Origin: an uncultured Acetatifactor sp.
Lineage (GTDB): Bacteria; Bacillota; Clostridia; Lachnospirales; Lachnospiraceae
Length of the DNA: 44,413 bases
NCBI GenBank assembly: GCA_947631615.1
Contig: CANRLX010000015.1
Coordinates: 1 to 44,413 of the forward strand
Direction of reading: 5' to 3'
In this document: positions 9,016-17,313 of the stretch, one piece after another
Numbering within the stretch: position 1 is the first letter of the stretch
Layout: every line of letters begins with the position of its first letter
The notes under the pieces: model-generated
What the model was told of the DNA's origin: nothing
Database searches by the model: none
The model's input: the letters and a program-made list of their open reading frames with translations, nothing else
Translations under genes and position numbers: made by a program

Positions 9016-10242
9016 TTATGCGCGCGGCCTTTGACGGTCGGGCTCCTTTCCCAGCACTCCGGCCAGGATGGCGCCGTCCCTCACGCGGATCCTAAGTCTC
9101 TGCCCTTCCTCCACCTGACGGACGGAACGGATGTTTCGCCCCGTTTCGTCCTCCGTATAGGAGTAGCCGCTGTTTAGCTTTTCCAAAGGGGATATCCCTC
9201 TCACCCTCTCAATGTAAAGCGCAAGCTCCTGGCGCTTCGCTTTCAGGATGGCCCTCATGCGCTCCTGAAGCTTTTCCTCCAGCTGTATGCTGTACTGCCT
9301 CTGCTGCCGGATCCGGCTGGCCGGGCTCAGATACCGAAGCTGCACCTCATACTGCCTTACCTGTTCCCTGGCGTCCTGTATCCTGCGGAGCATCCGCCGT
9401 TTTAATTCCTCCCTCTGGCTTTCCAGCCGCTCCAGGATCTCTCGGATATCCGCCACGGCAAGCTCCGCCGCCGCAGAGGGAGTGGGCGCCCGAAGGTCGG
9501 ACACGTAGTCTATAATGGTGGTGTCCGTCTCATGCCCCACCGCCGATATGACGGGCACGGAACAGTCAAACACCGCCTGCGCCACCTGGCGCTCGTTAAA
9601 TGCCCAGAGATCCTCTATGGAGCCTCCGCCGCGCCCCACGATCATCACATCCACGCCCAGCCTGTCCAGCGCGCGGATGCCGCTCACAATGCTCTCCACC
9701 GCGGCCTCCCCCTGCACGATTGCCGGATAGAGGATGATCTGCACATAGGGGTTTCTGCGCTGCGTGATCTGGATGATGTCCCTGACGGCGGCTCCGGTGT
9801 CCGCGGTCACCACCCCCAGCGTGCGGATGTACTTCGGTATGGGCCGCTTGTACTCCTGGGCAAACATCCCAAGCTCCGCAAGCTCCCTTTTTAACTGCTC
9901 AAACCTCTCATAGAGAAGACCTGCCCCGTCCAGAAGGATCTGCCTGGCGTAGAGCTGATACTTTCCATCCCTCTCATACACGTCCACCGTGCCGCCGACG
10001 ATCACCTGCTGCCCCTCGGCAAGCCGAAAGGAAAGGCCCCCGCGGCTTCCGGAGAACATAACGCAGCTTATGGTCCCCCTGGAATCCTTCAACGTAAAAT
10101 AAATATGTCCAGAGGAATGGTATTTGCAGTTGCTGACCTCCCCTTTGACAAAGAGCGCCTGCAACAGATAATCCTGCGTGAACATATTTTTGATATAGGA
10201 ATTTAGTTGCCCCACCGTATAAACATTTTGAATCTCAATCAC
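9016..10242 (-). CDS. xseA: exodeoxyribonuclease VII large subunit
   Basis: The 408-residue catalytic subunit of exonuclease VII has an N-terminal OB-fold (YTVGQLNSYIKNMF, VKGEVSNCKYHSSGHIYFTL), the conserved core GRGGGSIEDLWAFNE near 205, and SAVGHETDTTIIDYVSDLRA near 235, then the helical C-terminal region. It uses a GTG start at 10242 and overlaps nusB by eight bases. In many Firmicutes folD lies between nusB and xseA; it is missing here. Confidence 0.97.
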   Translation of the reverse strand: MIEIQNVYTVGQLNSYIKNMFTQDYLLQALFVKGEVSNCKYHSSGHIYFTLKDSRGTISCVMFSGSRGGLSFRLAEGQQVIVGGTVDVYERDGKYQLYARQILLDGAGLLYERFEQLKRELAELGMFAQEYKRPIPKYIRTLGVVTADTGAAVRDIIQITQRRNPYVQIILYPAIVQGEAAVESIVSGIRALDRLGVDVMIVGRGGGSIEDLWAFNERQVAQAVFDCSVPVISAVGHETDTTIIDYVSDLRAPTPSAAAELAVADIREILERLESQREELKRRMLRRIQDAREQVRQYEVQLRYLSPASRIRQQRQYSIQLEEKLQERMRAILKAKRQELALYIERVRGISPLEKLNSGYSYTEDETGRNIRSVRQVEEGQRLRIRVRDGAILAGVLGKEPDRQRPRA

Positions 10243-10645
10243 CCGACTTTGCTATCTTTGCCAGGATCGCGTTGACAAATCCGCCGGAATTGTCCTGTCC
10301 GTAATTCTTTGCGATCTCCACGGCCTCATTGATCGCCACGCTGGGAGGGATGTCCTCGTCAAACAAAATCTCGAATACCCCCAGGCGGAGCACCGTAAGC
10401 TCCACCTTTCCCATGCGGGTGGTGTCCCACCCCTGCGTGTTCTCGTTGATCAGCCGATCCAGCTCGCAGAGCTTTTCCTGGATGCGCTGATATTTGCCGC
10501 TGACGTAGTCCACATCCTTCTTGCGGGTGAGATTTTCCGCGTCCTCGACAAACAGCTTCACCTGCTCCGGCATATCCGCAGGATCATTAAATTCCACTCG
10601 AAACAAAAGCTTAAAAACCTGTTCTCTTAACTCATGCCGTCCCAT
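10235..10645 (-). CDS. nusB: transcription antitermination factor NusB
   Basis: NusB binds boxA RNA with NusE/S10 and supports antitermination, mainly in rRNA operons. The 136-residue protein starts GRHELREQVFKLLFRVEFND and has the conserved LGVFEILFDEDIPPSVAINE and EIAKNYGQDNSGGFVNAIL blocks. Length is typical. It lies nine bases after asp23, as in most Firmicutes, and overlaps xseA. Confidence 0.97.
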   Translation of the reverse strand: MGRHELREQVFKLLFRVEFNDPADMPEQVKLFVEDAENLTRKKDVDYVSGKYQRIQEKLCELDRLINENTQGWDTTRMGKVELTVLRLGVFEILFDEDIPPSVAINEAVEIAKNYGQDNSGGFVNAILAKIAKSGD

Positions 10646-10654
10646 GATCTCTTC

Positions 10655-11041
10655 CTAATTGTCCCTCTTAATAGTAACGCCGGCAATGCGGATATTGACG
10701 TCGCTGCAGCTTAAGCCGGTCATATTCTCGATGGCGCTCTTCACCTTGGTCTGTACCTGCTGGCAGGTGGCGGGAATATTGTACCCGTACTCCAAAGTCA
10801 CCGTGAGGTCCACTCTCACATTCTGCCCCTGCACGTCCACCTTGACGCCCTTGGTCAGTTTTTTCACACCGACCTTGCTCATCAGCTCGTTGGTGATGTT
10901 GCCGGTCATAGCGCTCACTCCCTCCACCTCGGTAGCCGCCAGGGATGCGATCATCGCGACCACGTCGTCCGCGATCTGCACGGAGCCCATATTTTCGTCC
11001 TCCCTCAAAACCAGCGCATTCTTATCTGTCTCTTTTTCCAC
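10655..11041 (-). CDS. Asp23/Gls24 family envelope stress-response protein (YqhY-like)
   Basis: The 128-residue protein carries the Asp23/Gls24 domain: GSVQIADDVVAMIASLAA, EVEGVSAMTGNITNELMSK, KGVKVDVQG and YGYNIPATCQQVQ. In Bacillus the protein at this place is YqhY, linked to acetyl-CoA carboxylase control; other members are membrane-associated stress proteins. A GTG start at 11041 is supported by AGGAGG eight bases upstream. It is the first gene of the nusB-to-recN operon and has a good promoter just ahead. Confidence 0.92.
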   Translation of the reverse strand: MEKETDKNALVLREDENMGSVQIADDVVAMIASLAATEVEGVSAMTGNITNELMSKVGVKKLTKGVKVDVQGQNVRVDLTVTLEYGYNIPATCQQVQTKVKSAIENMTGLSCSDVNIRIAGVTIKRDN

Positions 11042-11073
11042 GGCGATGTCCTCCTAACTCTAAAGATAGATAA

Positions 11074-11103
11074 AGTATACCACATTTCCTTCCCTTTTGT
11101 CAT
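11074..11103 (-). promoter_or_regulatory. sigma-A-type promoter for asp23-nusB operon
   Basis: On the minus strand there is ATGACA (11103-11098, five of six matches to TTGACA), an 18-base spacer and TATACT (11079-11074). It lies about 33 bases before the GTG start of the Asp23 gene and probably drives the long housekeeping operon down to recN. Confidence 0.7.
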
Positions 11104-11142
11104 CTAATTTATTAGCATCCTCTTCGGAGCCTCCGAGACGGA

Positions 11143-12411
11143 TCAATTCCTCCAGAAGGTCATGGAAAGCTGCTTGTCGTTGCTCGCGTACGCGACAGTC
11201 TCTCCCTCCGGCATATAGTCAAAGATCTCCTGGCCGTCGATCAGAGCCTCTCTCATCTGGAGAAAGCAAGCCTCGTCCGAGCACTTCACGGTCACATCTT
11301 CCCTGCCCTGCTCCCTGGCCCTCTCAAAGAGGCGGGTCAGCTTCTCTTTGTCATAGCAGGTAAAATACGCGCCCTCCCTCACGTAGTAATTGGCCGCCAC
11401 GGCCGTGCACTCGGGCATGGGCACCTCGCCCCCTATGGTGTGCGTCCGCAAAAGCTGCTCTGTGGTCACGCACAGATAATCGTAGTTGATGGACGGCTGA
11501 TAGACCTGTTCCCCTCCGGACCCTTCCGCCATCTGATAGGAGGCGTCCCCCCACGTGGTGTCCACGTAGTAATAGTCGCCGTCCACCTTCACCAGGTTCC
11601 ACGCGTGTCCCTCGCCCGTGTCCACCGTTCCCTGGACCAGCACACACTCGATCCCCAGCTTGTTCAACAGGTATTGGGTCGCCTTGGCATACCCCAAGCA
11701 TACGGAGGCCCTCCCCACAAACACCGAATAGATATTCTGATTCTCCTCCGCCTGCAGATCGTACTCGGTGTTCTGTATCAGCGTCTCATAGACGAATTGC
11801 ACCCGATCCCATTCCGGCGCCTCCGGATCCACCTCCGACAGGAGATTTTCCACACACAGCTCTATCACCTTTTTGCGGGCAAGCGCCTCCCTCTTCTCCA
11901 TGCTGTAGGCTCCGGAAAAGGAGATCGCCACCACGCTGTCCCCGCGGGTATATTTGCTGTAGCTGTAGCCGTCCACGTAAAAGATCTCCGGATGGTCGCA
12001 CATGACGCACTGAAAGATCCGATCGATGCACTCCTCGTCCAGCCCGGCCGCGATCCCCTCGTCGGAGAGCCGTACCTCCTCCGCCATACCGCCGAGACAC
12101 GCCTCGATATCCCGATACCAGTACCGCTGTGCTTCCGTGAGAGTATCGTAAGCAAAATGCCCCGCCTCCTCCATCAGAAGGCTGGTATTCCCCGCCTCGG
12201 ACAGATCGCTTTCCCCGGGCCCCCGGGAAACCTTTCGGCTCATCCTGCCCTCGGAAGGCTTGACGGTCCTGACCAGGCGGTCTCCGTCCAGCTCCAGATA
12301 GGTGGTCTCCGGCGTCTGTACGCCAACCTCCCTCAGAGAACAGCCGCCCCAGAGAAACGCCGCCCCCAAAAGGATCCACAGCACGGATCTTTCCTTCACA
12401 CCCATACTCAT
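11143..12411 (-). CDS. transglutaminase-like lipoprotein
   Basis: The 422-residue protein has a lipoprotein signal (hydrophobic residues 10-20 then LWGGC, Cys24) and a transglutaminase-like/papain-fold domain. The likely triad is Cys238 in GRASVCLGYAKATQYLL, His269 in GEGHAWNLVKVDG and Asp284 in YYVDTTWGD. A region before it (CDHPEIFYVDGYSYSKY) is shared with the second transglutaminase-like protein at 23480-25108, so the two are paralogues. Such lipoproteins probably act outside the membrane as cysteine proteases or amidases; the substrate is unknown. It is last in a deoB-prfC operon (31-base gap). ATG 12411 was chosen because GGAG lies nine bases upstream. Confidence 0.85.
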   Translation of the reverse strand: MSMGVKERSVLWILLGAAFLWGGCSLREVGVQTPETTYLELDGDRLVRTVKPSEGRMSRKVSRGPGESDLSEAGNTSLLMEEAGHFAYDTLTEAQRYWYRDIEACLGGMAEEVRLSDEGIAAGLDEECIDRIFQCVMCDHPEIFYVDGYSYSKYTRGDSVVAISFSGAYSMEKREALARKKVIELCVENLLSEVDPEAPEWDRVQFVYETLIQNTEYDLQAEENQNIYSVFVGRASVCLGYAKATQYLLNKLGIECVLVQGTVDTGEGHAWNLVKVDGDYYYVDTTWGDASYQMAEGSGGEQVYQPSINYDYLCVTTEQLLRTHTIGGEVPMPECTAVAANYYVREGAYFTCYDKEKLTRLFERAREQGREDVTVKCSDEACFLQMREALIDGQEIFDYMPEGETVAYASNDKQLSMTFWRN

Positions 12412-12442
12412 GCAGTCACTCCAAACAATGAATTACAAGGAA

Positions 12443-14038
12443 TTAGTTTCGGCGAAACTCCGAGAGCACCAGTCCCGGATTTCGCTCCTGCGTCATGCCG
12501 ATGCTCCATGCGTTGACAAAGAGAAGCAGGGGATTGCCCTTCCTATCCCGGACCTTCTTCATGTCGGAGGTGCCGGTCAGACGGTCCAAATCCACCTCGT
12601 CCTTGTTCTCGATCCAGCGGATATGCTCATAGGGCAGGTTTTCCAGACGTATCTCCACATTATATTCATTTTCCAGACGGTATTTCAGCACATCGAACTG
12701 CAGAACGCCGACCACCCCCACAATGATCTCCTCGAGGCCGGTGTTAAACTCCTGAAAGATCTGGATGGCGCCCTCCTGGGCGATCTGCTCGATGCCCTTC
12801 ACAAACTGCTTTCTCTTCATGGTGTCCACCTGACGCACCCTGGCAAAATGCTCCGGCGCAAAGGTGGGGATCCCCTCGTACTGGAATTTTTCCCTGGGCA
12901 TACAGATGGTGTCCCCGATGGAAAAGATCCCCGGGTCAAACACACCGATAATATCCCCCGCGTACGCCTCGGAGAGGATCTTTCTCTCGTCCGCCATAAT
13001 CTGCTGGGGCTGCGACAGGCGCATGGTCTTGCCGCCCTGCACATGCCGCACCTCCAGGTTGGCGTCAAACCTTCCGGAGCAGATGCGCAGAAAAGCCACC
13101 CTGTCTCGGTGCGCCTTGTTCATATTCGCCTGGATCTTAAAGACAAAGGCGCTAAATTCGTTTTCCACGGGATCGATCACGCCCACGTCCGCCCTGCGCG
13201 GAAGGGGAGGCGTCGTCATCTTCAAAAAGTGCTGCAGGAAGATCTCCACGCCGAAGTTGGTCAACGCGGAGCCGAAGCAGACCGGCGTCAGATTCCCCGC
13301 CCGCACCTGTTCCAGATCAAACGCCGCGCTGGCTCCGTCCAGAAGCTCGATCTCCTCTAAGAGCTTGTCCGCGGCGGCATCGCCGATGGCCTGTCTGAGC
13401 GCCCCCTCGTCTGTGGCCAAAATCTCCGTGGCCGTCCCTTCCCGGGTCCCCTTCTGCGTGTCGGAGTAAGCGATGACGCACTTTTTCTCTCGGTCATACA
13501 CGCCCTGAAACTCCTTTCCGGAGCCGATGGGCCAGTTCAGCGGACAGGTGGCGATCCCCAGCTCCTTCTCGATCTCGTCCAAAAGCTCAAAGGTGTCGTT
13601 GGCATCCCGATCCATCTTGTTGATAAAGGTAAAAATCGGGATCCTGCGCATGACACAGACCTTGAACAGCTTCCTGGTCTGCGCCTCCACCCCCTTCGAG
13701 GCGTCGATCACCATGACGGCGGAATCCGCCGCCATCAGCGTGCGGTAGGTGTCCTCCGAAAAGTCCTGGTGTCCCGGCGTGTCCAATATATTGATGCAGT
13801 AGCCGCCGTACTCAAACTGGAGCACGGACGAGGTCACGGAAATGCCTCGCTCCTTCTCGATCTCCATCCAGTCGGACACGGCGTGCCTTGCGGTCGCCTT
13901 GCCCTTGACGCTTCCGGCCAGATTGATCGCCCCTCCATAGAGGAGAAATTTTTCCGTGAGGGTCGTTTTGCCCGCATCGGGGTGGGAAATGATCGCAAAG
14001 GTGCGACGACGGTTGATTTCTTCTGTAATAGTACTCAC
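12443..14038 (-). CDS. prfC: peptide chain release factor 3
   Basis: RF3 is a translational GTPase that removes RF1/RF2 from the ribosome. The 531-residue protein has G1 SHPDAGKTT near 19, G2 ERGISVTSS, G3 DTPGHQDFSEDTYR near 88 and G4 NKMDRDA near 142, and the RF3-specific insert GKEFQGVYDR. It is full length. The start is GTG at 14038 with GGGAGG eight bases ahead. It lies 17 bases after deoB. Confidence 0.97.
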   Translation of the reverse strand: MSTITEEINRRRTFAIISHPDAGKTTLTEKFLLYGGAINLAGSVKGKATARHAVSDWMEIEKERGISVTSSVLQFEYGGYCINILDTPGHQDFSEDTYRTLMAADSAVMVIDASKGVEAQTRKLFKVCVMRRIPIFTFINKMDRDANDTFELLDEIEKELGIATCPLNWPIGSGKEFQGVYDREKKCVIAYSDTQKGTREGTATEILATDEGALRQAIGDAAADKLLEEIELLDGASAAFDLEQVRAGNLTPVCFGSALTNFGVEIFLQHFLKMTTPPLPRRADVGVIDPVENEFSAFVFKIQANMNKAHRDRVAFLRICSGRFDANLEVRHVQGGKTMRLSQPQQIMADERKILSEAYAGDIIGVFDPGIFSIGDTICMPREKFQYEGIPTFAPEHFARVRQVDTMKRKQFVKGIEQIAQEGAIQIFQEFNTGLEEIIVGVVGVLQFDVLKYRLENEYNVEIRLENLPYEHIRWIENKDEVDLDRLTGTSDMKKVRDRKGNPLLLFVNAWSIGMTQERNPGLVLSEFRRN

Positions 14039-14055
14039 TGTCAGCCTCCCTACAT

Positions 14056-15216
14056 TTATTTGAGCATACTTTCGCCCGAGAAAGCCGGCTCAATCGAAAA
14101 ATATTGTAACACAGTCGCGCCGATATCGGCAAAGGTTTTTCGCGTGCCCAGGTTCACCGGTTCCACCCCCTGGCCGAACATGAGAAAGGGCACATATTCC
14201 CGGGTGTGGTCCGTGGTCCTGCGGTAGGCGGGATCGCATCCGTGGTCGGCGGTGATCATCAGAAGATCCTCCCCTTGCAGTCTCGCAAGCATCTCGGGGA
14301 GCCGGTCGTCAAAATAGGACAGTGCCGCCGCGTAACCGTCCACATCCCTTCGGTGGCCATAGAGCATATCGTAATCCACCAGATTGACAAAGCAAAGCCC
14401 CTCAAAATCCCGATCCATAGATTCCAGAGTCCTCTCGATCCCCTCCGCGTTTCCGGATGTTGCGACCGCCTCCGAGATCCCCCGTCCGGCAAAGATATCG
14501 CTGATCTTCCCCACGGAAATAACCTCCTTTCCGCAGTCCTTCAGCTGATCCAGCATCGTCGTCCCGGGCGGCTGGATGGAAAAGTCGTGCCGCCTGGGCG
14601 TGCGTGTGAAATTGCCGTCCCTTCCCACAAAGGGACGCGCGATCACGCGCCCCACGCCGTGCTCGCCGCTAAGCAGCTCACGGGCGATCCGACAGTACTC
14701 ATAGAGCCTCTCCACGGGGACGATGTCCTCGTGGGCCGCAATCTGAAACACGCTGTCCGCGGAGGTATAGACGATCAGATCCCCCGTCCGCAGATGCTCC
14801 TCCCCGTATTCTCGAATCACCTCGGTGCCGGAATAGGGCCGGTTACAGAGCACGTCCCTCCCCACAGCCTTCCGAAAGGGAGAAAGCACCTCCTCCGGAA
14901 AGCCGTCGGGATATGTGGGAAGCGGTCTGGGGGAATGGATTCCGGCGATCTCCCAGTGCCCGATCGTGGTGTCCTTCCCCCTGGAAGCCTCCGTCATGCG
15001 GGCGACGGCCGCGGTATGGGAAGATACGGGCCGGCCGCTCCACGCCCTGACTCCGTCCACTTGAAACAGTCCCAGCTTTTCCAGATTGGGAATCCGGAAA
15101 AAGGGACTCTGCGAAATGCTCCTTAAGGTGTTTACGTCATAGTCGCCGTACTGTCCGGCATCCGGCATCCCGCCGATGCCCAGACTGTCCAGTACAATGA
15201 GAAATACTCGCTTCAT
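14056..15216 (-). CDS. deoB: phosphopentomutase
   Basis: DeoB interconverts (deoxy)ribose 1- and 5-phosphates in nucleoside salvage. The 386-residue protein is an alkaline-phosphatase-superfamily enzyme: metal-site motif FLIVLDSLGIGGMPDA at the start, TEASRGKDTTIGHWEI near 95, and the C-terminal metal ligands in DLLMITADHGCDP and RTTDHTREYVPFL. Full family length. It leads a three-gene operon (deoB, prfC, transglutaminase lipoprotein) with its own promoter, inserted between spoIIIAH and asp23. Confidence 0.97.
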   Translation of the reverse strand: MKRVFLIVLDSLGIGGMPDAGQYGDYDVNTLRSISQSPFFRIPNLEKLGLFQVDGVRAWSGRPVSSHTAAVARMTEASRGKDTTIGHWEIAGIHSPRPLPTYPDGFPEEVLSPFRKAVGRDVLCNRPYSGTEVIREYGEEHLRTGDLIVYTSADSVFQIAAHEDIVPVERLYEYCRIARELLSGEHGVGRVIARPFVGRDGNFTRTPRRHDFSIQPPGTTMLDQLKDCGKEVISVGKISDIFAGRGISEAVATSGNAEGIERTLESMDRDFEGLCFVNLVDYDMLYGHRRDVDGYAAALSYFDDRLPEMLARLQGEDLLMITADHGCDPAYRRTTDHTREYVPFLMFGQGVEPVNLGTRKTFADIGATVLQYFSIEPAFSGESMLK

Positions 15217-15247
15217 AGAATTTCTCCGTCATGGTAATTTTGGGTAT

Positions 15248-15276
15248 ATTATATCCTATTTTTTCCGCGTTGTACA
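15248..15276 (-). promoter_or_regulatory. promoter for the deoB operon
   Basis: On the minus strand: TGTACA (15276-15271, four of six to consensus), 17-base spacer, perfect TATAAT (15253-15248). The deoB ATG is 31 bases further on. This separates the operon from spoIIIA transcription. Confidence 0.65.
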
Positions 15277-15305
15277 CAGTTTCCTCCGTTTCAGCCCAAG
15301 GCCGG

Positions 15306-15353
15306 GGAAATCCTGGGAGCGGCCGGGCCTTCCCCGCCGCTCCCAGGATTTCC
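15306..15353. terminator. 18-bp perfect inverted repeat between spoIIIAH and deoB
   Basis: Arms 15306-15323 and 15336-15353 are perfect reverse complements (18 bp, GC-rich) with a 12-base loop. It begins 35 bases after the spoIIIAH stop, so it probably stops or stabilises the spoIIIA transcript, but neither strand has a T-run after it. It could instead be a protein-binding or mRNA-protecting element. Confidence 0.55.
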
Positions 15354-15388
15354 GCAAAGCGCTTTTTGCCGGACGGGCGGCTTTCCTC

Positions 15389-16162
15389 TTACTGTACCAC
15401 GGTGCTGATCACAATATTTTCCGGCGCCACGTCTGTCTTTCTCGTGATAATATCCTCGATCTGCGCCCTCTGTACATCGGTCAGCTCGCCCGCGGTATTT
15501 ACCACCACATCCACCCCGTCGCCTGCGATGCTCACCACCGCGTCCGAAAATCCCTTTGCCTCCAGCAGGATCTCCGCCGCCGCTTCCTTCTCGGCGATAG
15601 CCGTCATGGCGATCATGCTGTTCACCGCATCCTGCTTCTGGACGTCGGTCAGGCCGCTGCTTTCAATGATCCCCTGCAGGGTCTCTCGGTTTCTCGCCCT
15701 CGTCTGCTCCTTCAAAAGTTTCGCGTCAGACAAAACCTCCACGCCGGACGTCGAGGTGAACACCGCTTCGCCGGGAACCTCTCCCGAATCCGGTGTGGCC
15801 TTCGCCACCTCCGCGCCCGTCTCCGGCTGGGCCGCCACCTCCATGTCCTCCTCCAGGTAGTCCTCCATGATGATGTCCACATCGGAGTCCAGACTCTCTA
15901 TGTCCGTGAGGCCGGAATTTAAAAGATCCTCCTCCGAGAGATCCAAAAGTCCGTCCACATCGGCCGCTTCGTTTAACTCTGACGCCGTATAATTTTCGGT
16001 GATGACTCCGCTGGAATCCACCGCATCCACGTCCACCTCATCCGTAACTGTCAAATATTCCTCCTCCAGATTGGTCCCCGCAAACTGCAAATATCCTGCG
16101 ATCGCAATCATAATTGCAAGTGCGGTAATCATAAGCTGATTTTTCTTCACTAGATTTTTCAC
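15389..16162 (-). CDS. spoIIIAH: stage III sporulation protein AH
   Basis: SpoIIIAH is the mother-cell membrane protein that binds forespore SpoIIQ to form the feeding-tube channel. The 257-residue protein has one transmembrane segment at about 9-26 (LMITALAIMIAIAGYL), an acidic linker (about 40-120), and a C-terminal YscJ/FliF-like ring-building domain ending DVVVNTAGELTDVQRAQIE and ENIVISTVVQ. GTG start at 16162 with GGGAGAG ahead. It is the last gene of the cluster, followed by a strong hairpin. Confidence 0.94.
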   Translation of the reverse strand: MKNLVKKNQLMITALAIMIAIAGYLQFAGTNLEEEYLTVTDEVDVDAVDSSGVITENYTASELNEAADVDGLLDLSEEDLLNSGLTDIESLDSDVDIIMEDYLEEDMEVAAQPETGAEVAKATPDSGEVPGEAVFTSTSGVEVLSDAKLLKEQTRARNRETLQGIIESSGLTDVQKQDAVNSMIAMTAIAEKEAAAEILLEAKGFSDAVVSIAGDGVDVVVNTAGELTDVQRAQIEDIITRKTDVAPENIVISTVVQ

Positions 16163-16228
16163 GGCTCTCTCCCTTTTTCCGTTTTTACTACTTCATTGTA
16201 TGAGCCTGTATGAAAAAATATGTACAGC

Positions 16229-16840
16229 TCATTTCCGTCTTACCACTTTCACCTTATGCGCCTCCACGCCAAATAATGCCTGCACCACCTCCGTAATGTC
16301 TCTGTCAAGCGTACCGCTCCCTGCCCCGTCCGCCGCCACCACAACGCCCTCCACACGAGGGGAAAGCCTCTTGACCACATATGGGCTATTCTCGTTTCCC
16401 TCGGTGGCGTACACCGTGGTCACCTGCCGGTCCGTCTGGTCGATCCGCCGATTCCCTCCCTCCGAATCCGTCTCATCCGTTCGGGCGGTGCCGCTTACGC
16501 TGTCCTTCTCCACCACAAGCTCCTGGGAGGAGGCGAGCGTGATCATGACCTCCACCTCCCCCGCGCCGTCCATACCGGACAGGATCCTCTCAAGCCTCCC
16601 CTCCAGATAAGAAGCATACTCCTCCTGGGGCCATCCGTTGGCAGACGCCTCCCAAAAGCCCCCATCCTCCGCGCCGGCAGCCGCAGTCTCAGGGGAGGCG
16701 TCCTCTTCTTTTTCTTCGTCCTCCACAGGGAGCGCAATGAGAAACAAAAGCACCCCCGCCAGCACCAGGATAATCAGGTTGTCCCGCCGAAACCATTTCT
16801 CATAGCCCTTTTTCTCCAGCCACGCTCTGATCTTCTCCAT
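16229..16840 (-). CDS. spoIIIAG: stage III sporulation protein AG
   Basis: SpoIIIAG forms a large ring in the mother-cell/forespore channel. The 203-residue protein has a cytosolic start, a transmembrane segment at about 22-40 (LIILVLAGVLLFLIAL), an acidic linker rich in Glu/Ala, and the ring-building domain with YLEGRLERILSGMDGAGEVEV and VEGVVVAADGAG. Size and order are as expected. The gap to spoIIIAF is 21 bases. The 66-base gap to spoIIIAH holds a small bulged hairpin (CTGTA/TACAG core) of no clear role. Confidence 0.95.
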   Translation of the reverse strand: MEKIRAWLEKKGYEKWFRRDNLIILVLAGVLLFLIALPVEDEEKEEDASPETAAAGAEDGGFWEASANGWPQEEYASYLEGRLERILSGMDGAGEVEVMITLASSQELVVEKDSVSGTARTDETDSEGGNRRIDQTDRQVTTVYATEGNENSPYVVKRLSPRVEGVVVAADGAGSGTLDRDITEVVQALFGVEAHKVKVVRRK

Positions 16841-16861
16841 AAGACACCATCCTCACTCCGC

Positions 16862-17305
16862 TCACTCCATTTTCACCGGTCCCACGCTCTCGATCTCCAC
16901 GCGCGGGATTTCCGCTTTTTCGCTCTCCCCTTCGCTCTCTCCCTCCCTCTCCCCGCCGCTTCCCTCCAAAGGGCCGTTTTGCGAGGCTTCCTCCAGCCGC
17001 TCTCTCACCTGGGAAAGCGTCATACGGTCCAAAAGCTCCTGAGACACCATCCCCTCTCCCGCCGACCGGGCCATCTCCTGATCCAGCTGTTCCTGAAACC
17101 AGGCGATCCGCTCCTGGATCTCTCCGCTTCCCTCCGCGCCCAAAATACGGGCCACCGGCTGAAAGATCTGCACCAGGATCATGACGCTCACCAAGAGCTT
17201 CAGATATTTCTCGTGCGATTGTCTGGGGCGAAAGCAGAGGATCGCCTGGGCGCAGATCACAAAGACGCCCACCCTGCAGACGGCATGAAAAAAATTTTCC
17301 CACAT
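16862..17305 (-). CDS. spoIIIAF: stage III sporulation protein AF
   Basis: The 147-residue protein has two N-terminal hydrophobic segments (about 8-25 and 33-55, around the family motif SHEKYLKLLVSVMILVQIF) and a soluble C-terminal ring-like domain with a Glu/Gly/Ser-rich stretch near 115-130. It follows spoIIIAE by eight bases. Part of the spoIIIA channel complex in the mother-cell membrane. Confidence 0.93.
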   Translation of the reverse strand: MWENFFHAVCRVGVFVICAQAILCFRPRQSHEKYLKLLVSVMILVQIFQPVARILGAEGSGEIQERIAWFQEQLDQEMARSAGEGMVSQELLDRMTLSQVRERLEEASQNGPLEGSGGEREGESEGESEKAEIPRVEIESVGPVKME

Positions 17306-17313
17306 AGCTCCTC

